NCBI RefSeq assembly: GCF_002188465.1
Contig: NZ_NINW01000022.1
Location: 186,001-250,000 of the forward strand
Reading direction: 5' to 3'
DNA from: Pigmentiphaga sp. NML080357
Lineage (GTDB): Bacteria > Pseudomonadota > Gammaproteobacteria > Burkholderiales > Burkholderiaceae_B
Length of the DNA stretch: 64,000 bases
Shown: in pieces, positions 57,241 to 64,000 of the stretch
How the letters are laid out: every line of letters starts with the position of its first letter
Numbering within the stretch: position 1 is the stretch's first letter
Notes under the pieces: model-generated
What the model saw: the letters and a program-made list of their open reading frames with translations, nothing else
Told to the model about the DNA's origin: nothing
The model's database searches: none
Position numbers and translations under genes: made by a program

Positions 57241-57824
57241 CCGCCGTTTCGACTGTCGGCACCGCGCCGCGTCCTCGCTCACGCCTGCGCGCTCGCATCG
57301 TGCTCGCGTGCCTGTCTGCCTGCGGCCTCGCTGCGCTGGCCTGGGCGTCCTTCGTGCATCCGCTGCCGCGCATCATCTACAACCCGTCCGACAGCGTGGC
57401 GGTCGGCTGGTATCGCGTGGAACCGCTCCACCAGCGTACCGACTCGCTGCACCAGCCTTTGTCCGTTGGCAGCATCGTCTTGACCACGTTGCCGGCAGAC
57501 ACCGCCGCGCTGGCCGCGCAGCGCCGCTACCTGCCGGCGCGCGTGCCGCTGCTCAAGCGCGTGGGCGCCGTCGCGCCGCAAACGGTGTGCGTGTTTGATG
57601 CGCTGGTCTGGATCGACGGCGTGCCGGTGGCCGCCGTGCTGCCCGCCGACCGGCTGGGCCGTCCGCTGCCTTCCTGGCGGCAGTGCCGCCAGCTTCGGCC
57701 TGGCGAACTGTTCCTCTTGAGCGTGACCAACCCGGCGTCGTTCGACAGCCGGTATTTCGGGCCGGTCAGCGCATCCGCCGTGATCGGCGTCGCGCATCCG
57801 ATCTGGCTGGAATCCCGCCCATGA
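57237..57824 (+). CDS. traF: TraF-type S26 peptidase for conjugative pilin processing
   Basis: 195 residues. One N-terminal membrane helix (about 20-38), then the S26 signal peptidase catalytic pair: Ser53 in YNPSDSVAVGWY and Lys107 in PLLKRVGA. TraF cleaves and cyclises the pilin in RP4-type systems. Last gene before the relaxase region. Confidence 0.88.
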   Translation: MTAVSTVGTAPRPRSRLRARIVLACLSACGLAALAWASFVHPLPRIIYNPSDSVAVGWYRVEPLHQRTDSLHQPLSVGSIVLTTLPADTAALAAQRRYLPARVPLLKRVGAVAPQTVCVFDALVWIDGVPVAAVLPADRLGRPLPSWRQCRQLRPGELFLLSVTNPASFDSRYFGPVSASAVIGVAHPIWLESRP

Positions 57825-58157
57825 TGGCCGTCGATTCGCTGCACGTTGCCATGCATCTCATCGTGCCATCGGGCGTGTCGTCCTGCTGGTCGTCGCCGTG
57901 TCGTCGCGCGTGCAGTGCGGGTGCATTCGCACCGCACTTCGCGCTGTCTCCGGCGCAGCCGTCCAACGTGCAGGCGTCTTGCCTCGAACGCGCCCGGCCT
58001 GCGGCCGTATCCGCGTTCGCCGGCGCGCTGGCTGCTGGTGCAGCAGCGCCACCGGGCCGCGATTGCCGGGAGCGGATGCGGGAGGCAAATGCGGAAGGCA
58101 AGACAAAAGGGGGCGGCACCTGTCGGCCCGCAAAGCCTGTCTGCACGTGGGGGTGGC

Positions 58158-58246
58158 GCGGCACGGCGCGGCTTCGCCGCCGTGCCGCTTGGGGCGCGAG
58201 GCCCGCGCCGGTACAGGCATGTCCGCGTGCTTTGCACGACCGGACA
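58158..58246 (+). other. Stem-loop pair upstream of the relaxase, oriT candidate
   Basis: Two structures lie within the 448-bp gap between traF and the relaxase. Arms GCGGCACGGCG / CGCCGTGCCGC sit at 58158-58168 and 58178-58188. A nested stem TGTCCG-CGTGC-TTT-GCACG-AC-CGGACA spans 58220-58246. The second lies 27 bp before the relaxase start, where relaxase nic regions are commonly found. Open frames across the gap (e.g. from 57822) are GC-driven and lack recognisable features. Confidence 0.5.
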
Positions 58247-58272
58247 CGCCACAGCCTTCAGGGAGCGCAGCC

Positions 58273-60267
58273 ATGAGCAACCGCCGCGATGAAGATTTCC
58301 GCATCCGCCCCAGCGCCCCGAAGAACCGAGGCAAGGGCCAAGGTCAGAGCTTCGTTTCCAAGGTACTCAAGCAGGCAGGCAAGGCCAGCAGCGGCAAGTC
58401 CTCAGTGCGCCGTCCAGGCGGAACCGGCAAGGGCGCGGACACCGGCCAGCGGCCCGGTTCGCGCCTGGGGCGCGGCCACACGGCGGCGCGCTTCGCGGGG
58501 GCGAAGCTCACGCCCATGTCGCGGCGCGTGACCATCAAGACGCTGCTGGTCAACCAGCGCCAGGCCAGCCCGCAGTCGCTCGCCAAGCACCTGCGCTACA
58601 TCGAGCGCGATGGCGTGGGCCGCGATGGCGAGCCGGGCCAAGCCTACGGGCCGCAGACCGATGCCGCCGACCTCGACGCCTTCAAGGAACGCTGCGCCGA
58701 CGACCGACACCATTTCCGCTTCATCCTCTCGCCCGAGGATGGCGCCGAGCTGGAAGACCTGCGCACCTACACGCGGCACCTCATGGGCCGCATGGAAGCC
58801 GACCTGGGCACGGGCCTCGATTGGGTGGCCGTCAACCACTGGAACACCGACAACCCGCACACGCACATAGTCGTGCGCGGGCGCGACGACACCGGCAAAG
58901 ACCTCATCATTGCGGGCGACTACATCGCCGATGGCTTCCGCCATCGCGCCGCCGAGCTGGCGACCGAATGGCTGGGGCCGCGCACCGAGCTGGAGATCCA
59001 GCAGACCTTGCAGCGCGAGGTGAAGCAGGAGCGGTGGACGAGCCTGGATCGCACCCTGCAACGCGAGGCCGGCGACGACGGCCGAGTGCAGATCGAACGC
59101 TTCAACGAACCGAGACTGCAACGCCAGCGCCTGTTGCTGGTTGGCCGGCTGCAACGCTTGCAGCGCCTGGGCCTGGCCGACGAAATGCAGCCCGGCACCT
59201 GGGCCGTCCACGCCGACGCGGGAAAGACCCTGCGCACCCTGGGCGAGCGTGGCGACATCATCCGCACCATGCAGCGGGCCATGCGCGGCGAGCCGCGCGA
59301 GCTGGCAGTGTTCGAGCCGGGCGACGATGGCCGAACCATTCTCGGGCGCGTAGCCGCGAAGGGGCTGGCCGACGAGCTGCGCGACCGGGGCTATCTGGTC
59401 ATCGACGGCGTGGACGGCAAGGCCCACTACGTCGCGCTCAATGCCCGCGACGAGCTGGCGAACTATCCGACCGGCGCCGTGGTGGCGGTGAAGGGATCGG
59501 CCGACGTGCGTGCGGCCGACAAGAACATCGCCGCACTGGCGAGCGGTGGCCTGTACCGCACCGACCATCATCTGGCCGTCGCGCAGGGGCAGACAGTGCC
59601 GGGCCGTGATCCGCAGGAAGTCGTCGCGGTCCACGTCCGCCGGCTGGAAGCCCTGCGCCGCGCCGGCATCGTGGAGCGCGTGGCCGAGGGACTTTGGAAG
59701 GTGCCGGACGACCTGGCCGAACAGGGCCGCCGCTACGACGCGCAGCGTCTGGGCGGCGTGGCGGTGGAACTGAAATCGCACCTGCCCATCGAGCGGCAGG
59801 CCCGCGTGATTGGGGCCACTTGGCTCGACCAGCAATTGATCGGCGGCGGCTCGGGCCTGGGCGACCTCGGCTTTGGCAGCGAGGCCAAACAGGCGATGCA
59901 GCAGCGCGCCGACTTCCTGGCCGAACAGGGATTGGCCGTGCGGCGCGGCCAGCGCGTGATCCTGGCGCGCAACCTGCTGGGCACACTGCGCAACCGGGAA
60001 CTGGCGCAGGTCGCCAAAGACATTGCGGCCGAAACTGGCTTGGAGCATCGACCCGTGTCCGATGGGCAGCGCGTGGCCGGCATCTACCGGCGCTCCGTCA
60101 TGCTTGCCAGCGGGCGCTACGCGATGCTCGATGACGGCATGGGGTTCAGCCTGGTGCCGTGGAAACCGGTGATCGAGCAGCGAATGGGGCAGCAGCTTGC
60201 CGGGACGGTGCGCGGCGGCGCGGTGTCATGGGAGATTGGGCGGCATCGGGGGCCAACCATTTCTTGA
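58273..60267 (+). CDS. rlxS: VirD2/DUF3363-family conjugative relaxase
   Basis: 664 residues. A basic Lys/Arg/Gly-rich leader precedes the relaxase domain (about 85-240). Metal-binding His triad H189, H196, H198 in NHWNTDNPHTH and a candidate nicking Tyr around residue 109 (LRYIERDG). The C-terminal DUF3363 region extends to the end. It nicks oriT and pilots DNA into the mating channel. The start was chosen for GGGAGC and the conserved SNRRDEDFRIRP opening. Confidence 0.92.
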   Translation: MSNRRDEDFRIRPSAPKNRGKGQGQSFVSKVLKQAGKASSGKSSVRRPGGTGKGADTGQRPGSRLGRGHTAARFAGAKLTPMSRRVTIKTLLVNQRQASPQSLAKHLRYIERDGVGRDGEPGQAYGPQTDAADLDAFKERCADDRHHFRFILSPEDGAELEDLRTYTRHLMGRMEADLGTGLDWVAVNHWNTDNPHTHIVVRGRDDTGKDLIIAGDYIADGFRHRAAELATEWLGPRTELEIQQTLQREVKQERWTSLDRTLQREAGDDGRVQIERFNEPRLQRQRLLLVGRLQRLQRLGLADEMQPGTWAVHADAGKTLRTLGERGDIIRTMQRAMRGEPRELAVFEPGDDGRTILGRVAAKGLADELRDRGYLVIDGVDGKAHYVALNARDELANYPTGAVVAVKGSADVRAADKNIAALASGGLYRTDHHLAVAQGQTVPGRDPQEVVAVHVRRLEALRRAGIVERVAEGLWKVPDDLAEQGRRYDAQRLGGVAVELKSHLPIERQARVIGATWLDQQLIGGGSGLGDLGFGSEAKQAMQQRADFLAEQGLAVRRGQRVILARNLLGTLRNRELAQVAKDIAAETGLEHRPVSDGQRVAGIYRRSVMLASGRYAMLDDGMGFSLVPWKPVIEQRMGQQLAGTVRGGAVSWEIGRHRGPTIS

Positions 60268-60482
60268 GTCAAGGTAATGCCACAAGCCGGTGGGAAAAAT
60301 TAGATCCTATTTATTGATGGTTGATCAATCCAAAGCATTACCAAAGGTTGGGATGCCAGAATTAAAATTTTCTGTAATTTCGGATACATGGTCACATTCA
60401 AAGGCACGCTATCGCGTATCTGGATTGATGGTTTCAGACCAGCACCGCATGCGCCTTCCGCAGAATTTGGGGCAAATCCACG
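60268..60482 (+). other. AT-rich junction after the relaxase
   Basis: Base composition drops sharply relative to both neighbours. It contains an 8-bp inverted pair GGTAATGC (60273-60280) / GCATTACC (60335-60342) and a TTGATCAA palindrome. No trustworthy ORF. Probably the promoter region of the ferric-reductase operon and possibly the insertion boundary of that cargo. Confidence 0.5.
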
Positions 60483-61826
60483 ATGAAGAGAATAATTTGG
60501 ACGTTCTGGTTTTTTGCGCTGGCATTGAGCGCTCTATGGCTTTTTACCGATACGCTCTGGCCTGCGCAGTCCAACTACTTCGCCCTGCGAACGGTATGGA
60601 TTCAATACAGCGGCGTACTGGCCATCGGCGCGATGTCCGTGGCGATGGTGCTGGCCACGCGCCCTGCGTGGCTGGAGCCCAGCTTGAACGGACTGGACAA
60701 GATGTACCGCCTGCATAAGTGGCTCGGCATCGCCGCTCTGGCCGCTGCGACAGTACACTGGCTGTGGGCGCAGGGTACCAAGTGGGCCGTAGGCTGGGGC
60801 TGGCTGACGCGCCCGGCGCGCAAGCCCCGCGCAGCGGCTGATTCAATGGGCTCCATTGAATCGGCGCTGCGTGGCTGGCGCGGACTGGCCGAGGACTTGG
60901 GCGAATGGGCCTTCTACGCCGTCGCGGTGCTACTGGTACTGGCTTTGGTCAAGCGCTTTCCATACCGGCTGTTCGCCAAGACGCACCACTGGATGGCAGC
61001 GATCTACTTGGTGCTGGCCTTCCACACCTTGGTGCTGGTTCAGTTCTCCTACTGGGCGCAGCCCGTGGGCTGGGCTTTGGCTATGCTGCTGGCGAGCGGC
61101 ACGGTATCGGCGGTGTGGGTGCTGCTGGGCCGGGTCGGTGCGCAGCGCACCACGCACGGTGTCATCGAATCGCTGCAGACCTACTCTGCGCTGAACGTGC
61201 TGGAAACCACCCTGCGAATGGACCCGGCCTGGCCCGGCCACCGGCCCGGACAGTTTGCCTTCGCCATGTCCAACCCGAAAGAAGGCCCGCACCCCTACAC
61301 GCTAGCCTCAGCCTGGGTGCCGGAAGACCGGCGCATTACCTTCATCACCAAGGCGCTGGGCGACCACACCCGCCGGCTGCCTGAGCGCCTACGGGTAGGC
61401 GACCAGGTAACGGTCGAGGGGCCTTACGGCTGCTTCACTTTCGACGACGAGAAGGCCCGCCAGATCTGGATCGGCGCCGGCATCGGTATCACGCCATTCA
61501 TTGCGCGCATGAAGTATTTGGCGCAGCATAAAGGCCAAGACGCACGCCCGGTCGATTTGTTTCATCCTACGAGCGACGTTGATCCGCAGGCCATCGAGAA
61601 ACTGCGCGCCGACAGCCAGGCGGCCGGCGTTGTGCTGCACCTGCTCATCGACAAGCAGAACGGTCGCCTGACGGGTGAACGCCTGCGTGCCATGGTGCCG
61701 GGTTGGAAAGACGCCAGCGTCTGGTTCTGCGGCCCCACGGCCTTCGGCCGCGCGTTGCGCGCCGACCTGCTGGCCCAGGGGTTGGAGCCAGAAGCCTTCC
61801 ACCAAGAGCTTTTCGAGATGCGCTGA
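60483..61826 (+). CDS. Ferric-reductase-like flavocytochrome (FRE/NOX type)
   Basis: 447 residues. Six membrane helices in the first ~225 residues with haem-ligand-type histidines in LHKWLGIAALAAATVHWLW and THHWMAAIYLVLAFHTL. This is followed by a ferredoxin-NADP reductase module: FAD site HRPGQFAFAM, NAD site GAGIGITPFIARM, and the C-terminal WFCGPTAFGRALRADL. It moves electrons from NAD(P)H across the membrane, presumably to Fe(III) or another metal. Followed 14 bp later by a response regulator. Confidence 0.85.
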   Translation: MKRIIWTFWFFALALSALWLFTDTLWPAQSNYFALRTVWIQYSGVLAIGAMSVAMVLATRPAWLEPSLNGLDKMYRLHKWLGIAALAAATVHWLWAQGTKWAVGWGWLTRPARKPRAAADSMGSIESALRGWRGLAEDLGEWAFYAVAVLLVLALVKRFPYRLFAKTHHWMAAIYLVLAFHTLVLVQFSYWAQPVGWALAMLLASGTVSAVWVLLGRVGAQRTTHGVIESLQTYSALNVLETTLRMDPAWPGHRPGQFAFAMSNPKEGPHPYTLASAWVPEDRRITFITKALGDHTRRLPERLRVGDQVTVEGPYGCFTFDDEKARQIWIGAGIGITPFIARMKYLAQHKGQDARPVDLFHPTSDVDPQAIEKLRADSQAAGVVLHLLIDKQNGRLTGERLRAMVPGWKDASVWFCGPTAFGRALRADLLAQGLEPEAFHQELFEMR

Positions 61827-61840
61827 ATGGAAGAAAGCAT

Positions 61841-62506
61841 ATGCGCGTATTGATCGTGGAAGACTCGCAAACGCTGGCCGAAGCCCTGAGCCAGAGCCTT
61901 CAGTCGGAAGGCTATGCCTGCGATACAGCAGCCGATGGCGTGTCCGCGCTGAAGTTTCTTGCCAGCTACCGGTACGACGCCATCATTCTGGACTTGATGC
62001 TGCCCCGGCTGGACGGCTTTGGCGTGTTGCGCGCATTGAGCCGGGAGGCCCATGCCGCACCGGTATTGGTGCTCTCCGCGCGCGAACTGCTTGACGACCG
62101 GGTGCGGGCCTTGGATGCGGGTGCCGATGACTACCTGACAAAACCCTTCGAGCTGGCCGAACTGCTGGCTCGCCTGCGGGCGCTGGTGCGGCGTCCGCCG
62201 CAACGGGACGTTCCAGTTCTGCGCCACGGCGATCTGGAGGTCGATCCGCGCTCGCGCACCGCGAGGTTCAAGGGCATTGATCTTGGGCTCACGCCGAAGG
62301 AATATGGACTGCTCGACTTGCTGCTGCGTCGGCGCGGCGCCACGCTGTCGCGCCCGCAGATTTTTGAACATTTGTACGACAGCCGCAGCGATGCATCGGA
62401 CAAGGTGGTGGAGGTGATCGTCAGCACCTTGCGAACCAAGCTCGCCCAGTGCGGCCTGGATGAACTGATCGTGACACGACGTGGCTTCGGCTACATACTG
62501 CCCTGA
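61841..62506 (+). CDS. OmpR/PhoB-family response regulator
   Basis: 221 residues. The receiver domain has E7/D8 and the phospho-acceptor D51 (ILDLMLPRLDG) and conserved Lys in YLTKPFE. The C-terminal winged helix ends in VSTLRTKLAQ and TRRGFGYIL. It is co-transcribed with the histidine kinase (3-bp gap) and the flavocytochrome; QseB/PmrA-like by length. Confidence 0.93.
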   Translation: MRVLIVEDSQTLAEALSQSLQSEGYACDTAADGVSALKFLASYRYDAIILDLMLPRLDGFGVLRALSREAHAAPVLVLSARELLDDRVRALDAGADDYLTKPFELAELLARLRALVRRPPQRDVPVLRHGDLEVDPRSRTARFKGIDLGLTPKEYGLLDLLLRRRGATLSRPQIFEHLYDSRSDASDKVVEVIVSTLRTKLAQCGLDELIVTRRGFGYILP

Positions 62507-62509
62507 ACG

Positions 62510-63922
62510 ATGGTACGTCCCGATTCCGAAGCCCTCTCTGATGCGAGTCAAGGCAGATCCTGGTCCTTGCAGCGGCGGCTGGCTGCCAGCCTGGTGATCT
62601 GCATTGGAGGAACCTTCGCCATCCTGTTTCCCGTCCTCGACTACTGGATCGACCACGAAATCTACCGACGGATGGATACCACCCTGATGCAACGATCAGC
62701 GGCGGTGGGGCGCGTGCTGCAGGAGTTGGATGCGAGAAAGCTCGAAAGCCTCATGCCGGAATACGAGCCTGGCGGGCATACCGAGTTCTTCACGGTCTTC
62801 GATTCGCAGACCCACCGGACCTTGCTGCGTTCGCCCAGCAGTGCTGGGGCCGAGCTGGCGCTTGGACCGGTGGAGCAAGGCACCCCACGCTACTACGACG
62901 TGATACTCCCGGACGGCCACGCGGGCCGCGCGCTGGCGACGCGCGTGCCGGTAAGAGGTGAGGAATCTCGATTGCTGGTTGTGGCAACAGAACGTCGGGA
63001 TTGGGATCAAACCGAACGGCGCATCCACTTCACGCTCCTGGGCGGTATCGTGCTGGCGACGCTCCTGGCCACAGGCCTGGCGCTGCTCATGGTTCGGCGC
63101 ATCGTGGTCATGCTGGAGCGCGTCGGCGTGCAACTGGCCGACCTGCGTTCGGATCGGCCGATTGCGCGGATCGGAGCGGACTTTCCACGCGAACTGCGGC
63201 CGTTTGCCGAAGCCTTCAATCAGGGCTTGCATCACCTGTATGCGGCCATTGCCCGCGAGCGCCGCTTCTCCCGCGACGTGGCCCACGAGTTGCGCACGCC
63301 CTTGGCAGAAATCCGCATCAGCGCAGAAAGCGCTTTGATCGATGCCGACCCGACCCAAATCCAGCGCGCCCTGAATGCAACGATCCAGGCCAGTTCACGC
63401 ATGCAGCGCAGTGTGGACACTCTGCTGTTGTTGGCGCGGCTTGAATCCGGCCAACACACACTTGCGCTTGATCCTCTGGATCTAACAGCTTTGCTGCAAG
63501 AGTTGCTGGCGGGATTCAACGTCCAGCAAATGGCACCCAAGTCACCTATCCGTGTGACTTTGCCTGAATCGGCATGGGTGCAAAGCGATCAGGGCGTGAT
63601 CGAACGCATCGTCTCCAACCTCTTGCGCAATGCCATCGAATACGCGCCCGAAGGCGACGACATTCAATGTAGGCTGGAGCGCGCGGCTTCCGGCTGGATG
63701 TTGACCATCGTCAACACAGCTCCCAATTTGCAGGCATCCGATCTGGATCAATTCGGACTTCGCTTCTGGCGCAAGGATTCCGAAGGTGGCACGGCGCACC
63801 ACGCCGGGCTGGGACTTGCACTGGCCCTGGCGCTCGCGCATGCCATAGACCTGCCGCTGGCGTTCTCACTGGACAACGGTCGGCTGTCCGCGCGGCTTGG
63901 CCCTTGGCCACCGCTGCTCTGA
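62510..63922 (+). CDS. Sensor histidine kinase of the ferric-reductase operon
   Basis: 470 residues. Two membrane helices (about 24-45 and 175-197) flank a periplasmic sensor domain, then a HAMP-like linker, phospho-acceptor H259 in RDVAHELRTPL, N-box NLLRNAIEYAPEG and a short G-box AGLGLALALA. The G-box/ATP lid is compact but plausible. The stimulus is unknown; iron or redox state is an inference from the neighbours. Confidence 0.92.
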   Translation: MVRPDSEALSDASQGRSWSLQRRLAASLVICIGGTFAILFPVLDYWIDHEIYRRMDTTLMQRSAAVGRVLQELDARKLESLMPEYEPGGHTEFFTVFDSQTHRTLLRSPSSAGAELALGPVEQGTPRYYDVILPDGHAGRALATRVPVRGEESRLLVVATERRDWDQTERRIHFTLLGGIVLATLLATGLALLMVRRIVVMLERVGVQLADLRSDRPIARIGADFPRELRPFAEAFNQGLHHLYAAIARERRFSRDVAHELRTPLAEIRISAESALIDADPTQIQRALNATIQASSRMQRSVDTLLLLARLESGQHTLALDPLDLTALLQELLAGFNVQQMAPKSPIRVTLPESAWVQSDQGVIERIVSNLLRNAIEYAPEGDDIQCRLERAASGWMLTIVNTAPNLQASDLDQFGLRFWRKDSEGGTAHHAGLGLALALALAHAIDLPLAFSLDNGRLSARLGPWPPLL

Positions 63923-63935
63923 GATTGACGCAGAT

Positions 63936-64000
63936 CTACACCGCAGTGCCGAACATGGCTCCCACGCCCGCTGTCACCGCCATGGCAAATGTGCCCCAGA
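63936..64000 (-). CDS. C-terminal fragment, VIT/CCC1-like iron transporter (runs off right edge)
   Basis: The minus strand reads WGTFAMAVTAGVGAMFGTAV then a stop at 63936. This hydrophobic, Gly-rich ending resembles the C-terminus of VIT1/CCC1-type Fe/Mn transporters. Only 20 residues are visible, so the call is tentative. It converges on the histidine kinase with 13 bp between stops. Confidence 0.35.
   Translation of the reverse strand, partial: WGTFAMAVTAGVGAMFGTAV

Noticed and set aside
57822..58272. Coding sequence between traF and the relaxase
   Set aside because: All three plus-strand frames are open because of GC bias; none has a domain or ribosome-binding site, and the gap contains strong stem-loops better explained as oriT.
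60290..60718. 142-codon frame overlapping the ferric reductase start
   Set aside because: Its second half is a shadow of the reductase gene and its first half lies in the AT-rich junction without recognisable features.

Overview
The window reads as a high-GC betaproteobacterium of the Alcaligenaceae (Bordetella/Achromobacter type). This is inferred from the base composition, two TctC/Bug solute receptors, pobR-pobA, a cystathionine beta-lyase next to recQ, and GC-rich dispersed intergenic repeats. The species cannot be fixed from the sequence alone. Two parts are visible: host chromosome (1 to about 18.24 kb) and a large integrative and conjugative element (ICE) of Tn4371 type that starts at 18.24 kb and runs off the right edge.

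Host chromosome, 1-18.2 kb. An OmpR-type regulator (cut by the left edge) diverges from a Spy/CpxP-like periplasmic protein. A LysR gene then converges on a four-gene minus-strand operon: TIM-barrel isomerase, Rieske oxygenase, Bug receptor and tartrate/isopropylmalate-type dehydrogenase. This looks like a catabolic operon whose substrate I cannot name. Next come gluconokinase, metC-recQ, a secreted methyltransferase-like protein, an APC permease, the divergent pobR/pobA pair for 4-hydroxybenzoate, ubiX, an OprB-like porin and a second Bug receptor.

ICE left end, 18.2-21.3 kb. The attachment sequence TTTTTCAT lies at the end of an 81-bp host repeat present as two tandem copies. It is followed by the tyrosine integrase, a HicA-like/HTH gene pair behind two perfect palindromes, and a truncated antitoxin.

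Metal cargo, 21.3-43.8 kb. arsR-arsI-arsC(LMW-PTP)-acr3-arsC(Grx)-arsH covers inorganic and probably methylated arsenic. merR/merTPA has a classic mer operator. The lead/cadmium/zinc cluster consists of a cadR/pbrR-like regulator divergent from a P-type ATPase with four N-terminal metal-binding-like domains, an LspA homologue, an UppP homologue and an FTR1-cytochrome c protein (PbrT-like). A Cu/Ag cluster has a MerR regulator, CusC, a CusB-CusF fusion, CusA, small secreted proteins and a Met-rich CusF.

ICE backbone, 43.9-60.3 kb. DUF2958, DUF932, a large ParB-like protein, DUF736, an XRE repressor, a second DUF2958, DUF2285, AlpA-like HTH, RepA, three iterons, ParA, a small RHH-like protein, DUF2840, TraF peptidase and a VirD2/DUF3363 relaxase form a maintenance and transfer-initiation module. 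It is interrupted by a dmeRF Co/Ni efflux unit and contains two families of GC-rich dispersed repeats. The traG/trb mating-pair genes expected for this family are not in view.

Right edge, 60.5-64 kb. A ferric-reductase-like flavocytochrome, a response regulator and a histidine kinase form an operon. A C-terminal fragment resembling a VIT-type iron transporter converges on it.
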